Shown in pieces: positions 60,613 to 64,000 of a stretch of DNA of 64,000 bases. The notes under the pieces were generated by a model. That model saw only the letters and a program-made list of their open reading frames with translations. It was not told the origin of the DNA and ran no database searches. Positions within the stretch are counted from its first letter, which is position 1, and every line of letters starts with the position of its first letter. A program made the translations under genes and the position numbers. This stretch comes from Thermomonas fusca DSM 15424. Lineage in GTDB: Bacteria > Pseudomonadota > Gammaproteobacteria > Xanthomonadales > Xanthomonadaceae. The stretch lies in NCBI RefSeq assembly GCF_000423885.1, contig NZ_AUIV01000021.1:1-64000 (forward strand), in the 5' to 3' direction.

Positions 60613-62028
60613 TCAGCGCGGCAGCGCGCTCCACGCCGCCAACGCGGCGTCGCGCGACGCCGCGAGGTCGATCATGGGGGCAGGGTAGCCGCAGGCGGCC
60701 AGTGCGGACGGATGTCGCCACGGCTCATGGAGCACCTTGGCCGGCAGCGCCGCCAGCTCCGGCAGCCAGCGTTTGAGATAGGCGGCTTCGGGGTCGAACC
60801 TTGCCGCCTGCAGGTGCGGGTTGAACACACGAAAATAGGGCGCCGCATCAGCGCCGCAGCCGGCGACCCATTGCCAGCCCAGGGTGTTGTTGGCCAGGTC
60901 GGCATCCACCAGCGTGTCCCAGAACCAGCGGGCGCCGTGCTGCCAGTGCTGGCGCAGGTTCTTGGTGAGGAAGCTGGCCACCACCATGCGCACACGGTTG
61001 TGCATCCAGCCGGTATGCCAGAGCTCGCGCAGGCCGGCGTCAACCAGCGGGATGCCGGTGCGGCCGCGCTGCCAGCGTTCCAGCAGCGCGTCGTCGGCGG
61101 CAGCCCAGCGGAAGCCATCGAAGCGCGGGTTGAAGTTGGCATTCGGCGTGTGCGGGAAGTGGTAGAGCAGGTGGTGGGCGAATTCGCGCCAGCCCAGTTC
61201 ACGTAGATAGGGCTCCAGATCCGGGTGGCGACGCGCATCGGTGGCCGCCGCCCGGTCCTGCAAAGTGCGCTGGATCTGGCGCGGGGTGATTTCGCCGAAA
61301 TGGAGATGGGGCGACAGCCGCGAGGTGCCATGACGCGCCGGCAGGTCGCGGCCTTTCGCATAATCCGACACGGCATCATCGGCGAAGATTTCCAGCAGTT
61401 CGCGGGCGCCGGCTTCGCCCGGTGTCCAATTGCTGGCCAACCCGTCGTCCCAGCGGATCGTGGGAAGCAGCCCCAGTGCCGCGGTGGGCAGGCTGCCCGG
61501 CAGGCGCAGCCATTCGCGCGCCCGCGCTACCGGCAGCGGCCTCGGCTCCGGCAAGCTGGCGCGCAGCTTGCGCCAGTACGGCGTGAACACCCGGTACGGT
61601 TGGCTGGCGTCGGTCGCCAGCGTCCAGGGCTCGCTCCAGAGCGCACCAGCATGGCTGTGGACCGCGATGCCATCGGCGCGCAGCGCCGCCTTCAGCACGG
61701 TATCGCGGGCGATCCCATCCGGTTCGTGTTGGCGGTTCCAGTGGACGTCGGTGGCACCGGTGGCGCGGACCAGGGCGCGCAGCTGATCCAGGGTGTCCCC
61801 GGCCACCAGATGCAGGTCGCCAGCTTGCGCCGCCAGCTGGCCGCGCAGGGCTTCGAGCCCGTGATGCAACCACCAGCGGCTGGCGGCGCCGGGTTCCCAG
61901 GGTGCTTGCTCGTGCGGCGCGTGCACAAACACCGGCAACACCCGATCGTGCGCAAGGCAGGCGGCGGTCAACGCCGCATTGTCGGCAAGGCGAAGGTCGT
62001 GCCGGAACAGCACCAGGGCCGTGGACAT
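60613..62028 (-). CDS. phrB: deoxyribodipyrimidine photolyase
   Basis: The enzyme repairs UV-induced cyclobutane pyrimidine dimers with blue light. The 471-residue class I photolyase starts LVLFRHDLRLADNAAL. It has the FAD-site blocks GTSRLSPHLHFGEITPRQI and the C-terminal NTLGWQWVAGCGADAAPYFR, RIFNPHLQAARFDPEAAYLK-like sequence and W residues of the electron-transfer chain (ARWFWDTLVDADLANN). It has its own predicted ECF promoter. Confidence 0.95.
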   Translation of the reverse strand: MSTALVLFRHDLRLADNAALTAACLAHDRVLPVFVHAPHEQAPWEPGAASRWWLHHGLEALRGQLAAQAGDLHLVAGDTLDQLRALVRATGATDVHWNRQHEPDGIARDTVLKAALRADGIAVHSHAGALWSEPWTLATDASQPYRVFTPYWRKLRASLPEPRPLPVARAREWLRLPGSLPTAALGLLPTIRWDDGLASNWTPGEAGARELLEIFADDAVSDYAKGRDLPARHGTSRLSPHLHFGEITPRQIQRTLQDRAAATDARRHPDLEPYLRELGWREFAHHLLYHFPHTPNANFNPRFDGFRWAAADDALLERWQRGRTGIPLVDAGLRELWHTGWMHNRVRMVVASFLTKNLRQHWQHGARWFWDTLVDADLANNTLGWQWVAGCGADAAPYFRVFNPHLQAARFDPEAAYLKRWLPELAALPAKVLHEPWRHPSALAACGYPAPMIDLAASRDAALAAWSALPR

Positions 62029-62063
62029 CGGGCTAGGGAACCTGCATTCAACGGGACACGCCA

Positions 62064-62094
62064 TATATACGTTCGAAGCAGCGAATCCGATGCA
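62064..62094 (-). promoter_or_regulatory. predicted ECF-sigma promoter of phrB, at the prophage junction
   Basis: Minus strand: TGCATCG (one mismatch), 16 nt, CGTA (CGTATATATGG), start about 29 nt before the phrB ATG. The -35 element ends only about 12 bp from the dif-like site. Confidence 0.75.
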
Positions 62095-62105
62095 CCTCGT
62101 ACCAA

Positions 62106-62133
62106 TCTTTACATAATATGCATTCCCCGCCCG
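62106..62133. other. dif-like XerCD recombination site (probable prophage attachment junction)
   Basis: The core ACATAATATGCATT matches the XerD arm plus central region of E. coli dif in reverse complement (ACATAATATACATT) at 13 of 14 positions. The XerC arm side (CCCCGCCCG) is degenerate, as is usual for filamentous phage attachment sites. Xanthomonas filamentous phages integrate at dif by host XerCD. A second ATTTCGCA-like stretch lies at about 62139-62147 (TGCGAAATA). Confidence 0.65.
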
Positions 62134-62498
62134 GATTCTGCGAAATAAGGCGCTGCGTGCGCCTGTGTTGCCGCCTCCGGGCCTCGCGCGTCCTTGCCGG
62201 GTAGGGGAGTAGCTGCCAGCAGCACAACGACCGCTGCCGCGCTTCCTGCGAGCTTTCGCCAGAACGTGATTTCCCTTGCCGATGTGGCGATTTCTGCCCT
62301 GTGCGCAGCCACGTACTTTTGCGCATTCCAGCCCAGCAGGTCGCAGCACGCGATTACCGCGTCGTCGTCCATCTTCCGGGTTCCCCGGATGTAGTTGTTG
62401 ACGCGGGAAAGGCTCATTCCCGTCGCCTCTGCGATGGCCGTTTGGGAGTCACCGAAGCGCCCACGAAGGGCAACAAGCAGCGTTTCTTGCGTGGTCAT
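62109..62498 (-). CDS. filamentous-prophage HTH repressor-like protein (DUF3693 type)
   Basis: The 129-residue product has an N-terminal helix-turn-helix (LRGRFGDSQTAIAEATGMSL, then SRVNNYIRGTRKMDDDAV), a C-terminal hydrophobic helix (GSAAAVVVLLAATP) and a low-complexity tail that ends inside the dif-like site. DUF3693 proteins of this layout lie upstream of the replication genes in Xanthomonas/Stenotrophomonas filamentous phages, divergent from them. It probably acts as the lysogeny repressor through the flanking operator pair. Confidence 0.8.
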   Translation of the reverse strand: MTTQETLLVALRGRFGDSQTAIAEATGMSLSRVNNYIRGTRKMDDDAVIACCDLLGWNAQKYVAAHRAEIATSAREITFWRKLAGSAAAVVVLLAATPLPGKDARGPEAATQAHAAPYFAESGRGMHIM

Positions 62499-62499
62499 A

Positions 62500-62513
62500 T
62501 CAACACCTGTTGA
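62500..62513. promoter_or_regulatory. candidate repressor operator O1 (TCAAC-N4-GTTGA)
   Basis: TCAACACCTGTTGA lies directly before the repressor ATG and overlaps the first bases of the -35 element TTGACA on the plus strand. Confidence 0.65.
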
Positions 62514-62538
62514 CAGCCGCTACACGGCCGTGTAGAAA
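62510..62538 (+). promoter_or_regulatory. candidate rightward prophage promoter
   Basis: A perfect -35 TTGACA, 17-bp spacer and TAGAAA, overlapping operator O1 and containing the 16-bp palindrome. It would drive the small genes and the replication initiator. Confidence 0.6.
62520..62535. repeat. perfect 16-bp palindrome CTACACGGCCGTGTAG
   Basis: The site lies in the spacer of the rightward promoter, between the two TCAAC-N4-GTTGA operators. It may be a LexA-unrelated operator or part of the phage origin region. Confidence 0.7.
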
Positions 62539-62547
62539 GGCTGCGCG

Positions 62548-62563
62548 CTCAACAGCCGTTGAG
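62548..62563. promoter_or_regulatory. candidate repressor operator O2 (TCAAC-N4-GTTGA)
   Basis: CTCAACAGCCGTTGAG, the same half-sites and spacing as O1, centred 49 bp away. Confidence 0.65.
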
Positions 62564-62673
62564 CAAGGGCCACGCCACCGGGGCGGGTCGCAGGGCAGGG
62601 GGCCGGATTCCCCCTAGGCGAAATCCCCCGCCGCGCCCTGTCCGCCCCGCTGGCCTTCTCTGGGGGGCAGGGC

Positions 62674-62814
62674 ATGTTTAAGGTTTACTCCACGACTGGC
62701 GATGCTTGGCAGGAAGAACGCACGTTCTCCGACCACCGCCACGCCGCGCATTTCGCCGCGCAGCTTGAAGCCGCCATTCCGGGCATTCGCTGCGCCGTTC
62801 GCCGGGTGCGCTGA
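62674..62814 (+). CDS. very small prophage protein (46 residues)
   Basis: The product MFKVYSTTGDAWQEERTFSD continues to a basic end RCAVRRVR. GGGGGCAGGG lies before the ATG. It overlaps the next gene by one base (TGATG). Small genes of this kind precede the replication initiator in Xanthomonas filamentous phages; function unknown. Confidence 0.6.
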   Translation: MFKVYSTTGDAWQEERTFSDHRHAAHFAAQLEAAIPGIRCAVRRVR

Positions 62815-62921
62815 TGGACGTTCTCGATCTGCTCTTCGCGCTCGCGTTCGTGTCGGTCGCGTTGATCGCTTCCGGCGCTGTTCTGTTCGCAGTTCGCCTG
62901 GTTGCCGTGTCGCGTGGCTGA
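62814..62921 (+). CDS. single-span mini-protein (35 residues)
   Basis: The product is almost entirely one hydrophobic helix (LLFALAFVSVALIASGAVLF) with a short basic end. It overlaps the previous stop (TGATG) and the next start by eight bases. It could be a small phage membrane protein; no family can be assigned. Confidence 0.55.
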   Translation: MDVLDLLFALAFVSVALIASGAVLFAVRLVAVSRG

Positions 62922-63117
62922 GCGCTTCGTCATCTCGTACGAATACGGCCAGCTGGTGGAGGGCTACAACGCCGCCAGCGATGCATTGCGCTGGGAGCGG
63001 CTCAACGCCGGCACAGGTCTGCATAACGCGCACGTCATCGCTACGTTTGCGGCTGAGGCGTCCGAGTGGCAAGCGGCCATGCGTCGTTGCCCTGTGTTCT
63101 TGGGGCAGGCGGCATGA
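62914..63117 (+). CDS. small prophage protein (67 residues)
   Basis: From the GTG at 62914 the product reads MAERFVISYEYGQLVEGYNA and ends FLGQAA, with no signal peptide. It overlaps both neighbours (the stop forms ATGA with the replication gene). The chain of overlaps argues for real, coupled translation. Function unknown. Confidence 0.6.
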   Translation: MAERFVISYEYGQLVEGYNAASDALRWERLNAGTGLHNAHVIATFAAEASEWQAAMRRCPVFLGQAA

Positions 63118-64000
63118 CCGCGCCCGCCGCTCTTGGACTCCCCGCTACTAACAGGGGAGTCAGTGAAACTGAACGGGTCGGAGTAATCGTTGACTGGTTC
63201 GCCGCTTCTGTTGATCTGTTCGCTGTTCTGGAAGCTCGGGACGCCGTAGGCGACCGCTGCGAACTCCTTAACGACCTGAACGGCACGCTTGGCGTGTGCG
63301 CTCCTGAGATTGCGCAGCACGTCGCGGCTCACTTCTTCGGTGATCTGTTTCAGCTGTCCGACGTTGGCCGGGGTCGCTTCTATGCATGGGTGGTTCGCCT
63401 GTTCAACAGCGCGGGCGACAAGGTAGGGCAGGTCGAATTTGGCGGCACGCACACCAACCGCCAGGACGGCACCGTTACCGCTCGCATCGAATTGACCGGC
63501 GACGGTTGCCGCCTCTATGAAACCAGCGGCGGCAGTGACCATGCGCAGCGGTGGTCGCTGCTCGCTTCGCTGCTGGGCCTCTGCGGCGCGCGTCTTACGC
63601 GCGTCGATCTGGCGGCAGACGATTTCCGGGGCGCATACCCGATCCAATGGGCGCTTGATCGCTACAACGACGGATCATTCGATAAGCGCGGCCAGCGCCC
63701 GAAGGGTCGATTCATTGACGACATGGGCAACGACACCGGCAAGACGTTGTATGTCGGCGTGCGCAAGTCAGAGAACCAGCTGCGCGTGTATGAGAAGGGC
63801 AAAGAGCAGGGCGACCCTGCAAGCCCTTGGGTGCGCTACGAGGGCGAATTCCACGCCAGCAATCGGCGCGAGCTTCCCCTCGACATGCTGACCGATGGTG
63901 CGCCGTATCTCGTCGGCTGCTATCCGGTGCTGGATTTCGTGGACGGTGTGGGCGAACGGCTCCGCGTTGCTGCCGCACAAGTGCTGGCCAACTGCGTTCG
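63114..64000 (+). CDS. filamentous-phage replication initiation protein (RstA/gpII-like, Rep_trans), runs off the window
   Basis: The open frame from ATG 63114 continues to the window edge (295 codons seen). It contains RVGVIVDWFAASVDL early, LTGDGCRLYETSGG, the LTRVDLAADDFRGAYP block and YVGVRKSENQLRVYEKGK with WVRYEGEFHASNRRELPLDM. These are the hallmarks of the rolling-circle replication initiators of Xanthomonas Cf/phiLf-type phages and RstA. The nicking enzyme starts plus-strand synthesis. The start overlaps the previous stop by ATGA. Confidence 0.88.
   Translation, partial: MTAPAALGLPATNRGVSETERVGVIVDWFAASVDLFAVLEARDAVGDRCELLNDLNGTLGVCAPEIAQHVAAHFFGDLFQLSDVGRGRFYAWVVRLFNSAGDKVGQVEFGGTHTNRQDGTVTARIELTGDGCRLYETSGGSDHAQRWSLLASLLGLCGARLTRVDLAADDFRGAYPIQWALDRYNDGSFDKRGQRPKGRFIDDMGNDTGKTLYVGVRKSENQLRVYEKGKEQGDPASPWVRYEGEFHASNRRELPLDMLTDGAPYLVGCYPVLDFVDGVGERLRVAAAQVLANCV

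Noticed and set aside
1..64000. CRISPR array or rRNA genes
   Set aside because: No regularly spaced direct repeats of the required length and no rRNA-like sequence were seen.

Overview
The window reads as a high-GC chromosome segment from a gammaproteobacterium of the Xanthomonadaceae/Lysobacteraceae group. The evidence is an omlA(bamE)-fur divergent pair, smpB-ratA-rnfH, the ppsA/ppsR pair, a MoxR-DUF58-BatA-DUF4159 cluster, and a filamentous prophage of the Xanthomonas Cf/phiLf type next to a dif-like site. No single marker fixes the genus.

Region 1 (1-13.9 kb) is the mating-pair-formation and coupling part of an integrative conjugative element of the Tn4371/Trb type: traG, a copG-type gene, trbB-C-D-E-J-(K)-L-F-G-I and a DUF2274 gene, mostly joined by ATGA overlaps. 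Its left flank carries the 5' end of an IS3-family transposase that has cut off the DNA-binding half of a LysR regulator. No relaxase or integrase is visible, so the element is either degraded or continues to the left. Region 2 (13.9-30 kb) is mostly core chromosome: tadA, orn, an MscS channel, a CusCBA copper efflux operon with a frameshifted small exported gene in front, ppsA/ppsR, two tRNAs, smpB, ratA, rnfH, bamE and fur. Region 3 (29.6-42.1 kb) holds a MoxR/DUF58/BatA/DUF4175-like/DUF4159 cluster and three TldD/PmbA-family genes, two of them tandem Tat-exported paralogues. Region 4 (42.3-46.8 kb) has small genes and a copper module: a CopZ-like chaperone, the CopA P-type ATPase and the CueR regulator. 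Three MerR-type copper promoters (TTGACC, a 19-bp spacer with a dyad, then the -10) can be read: one in front of the cus operon and a divergent pair between the chaperone and copA.

Region 5 (46.8-62.1 kb) is the most interesting part: a compact photooxidative/singlet-oxygen stress regulon built around an ECF sigma factor and its ChrR-type zinc anti-sigma factor. Six copies of one promoter architecture, TGCATCC-N16-CGTA with at most one mismatch, stand in front of an eight-gene lipid operon (desaturase, FAD oxidoreductase, DUF1365, cyclopropane-fatty-acid synthase, DUF2878, DUF1295, methyltransferase, lipocalin), the sigma/anti-sigma operon itself, folE, a lipoprotein lipocalin plus TspO-like pair, an SDR-DUF2256-NAD(P)-epimerase-EAL run, and the DNA photolyase gene. 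The likely output is remodelling of unsaturated acyl chains, repair of UV-damaged DNA and supply of a pterin cofactor when singlet oxygen releases the sigma factor.

Region 6 (62.1-64.0 kb) is the left end of a filamentous prophage: a dif-like XerCD site immediately upstream of the photolyase promoter, a divergently transcribed HTH repressor with a pair of TCAAC-N4-GTTGA operators, three very small genes and a rolling-circle replication initiator that runs off the window.
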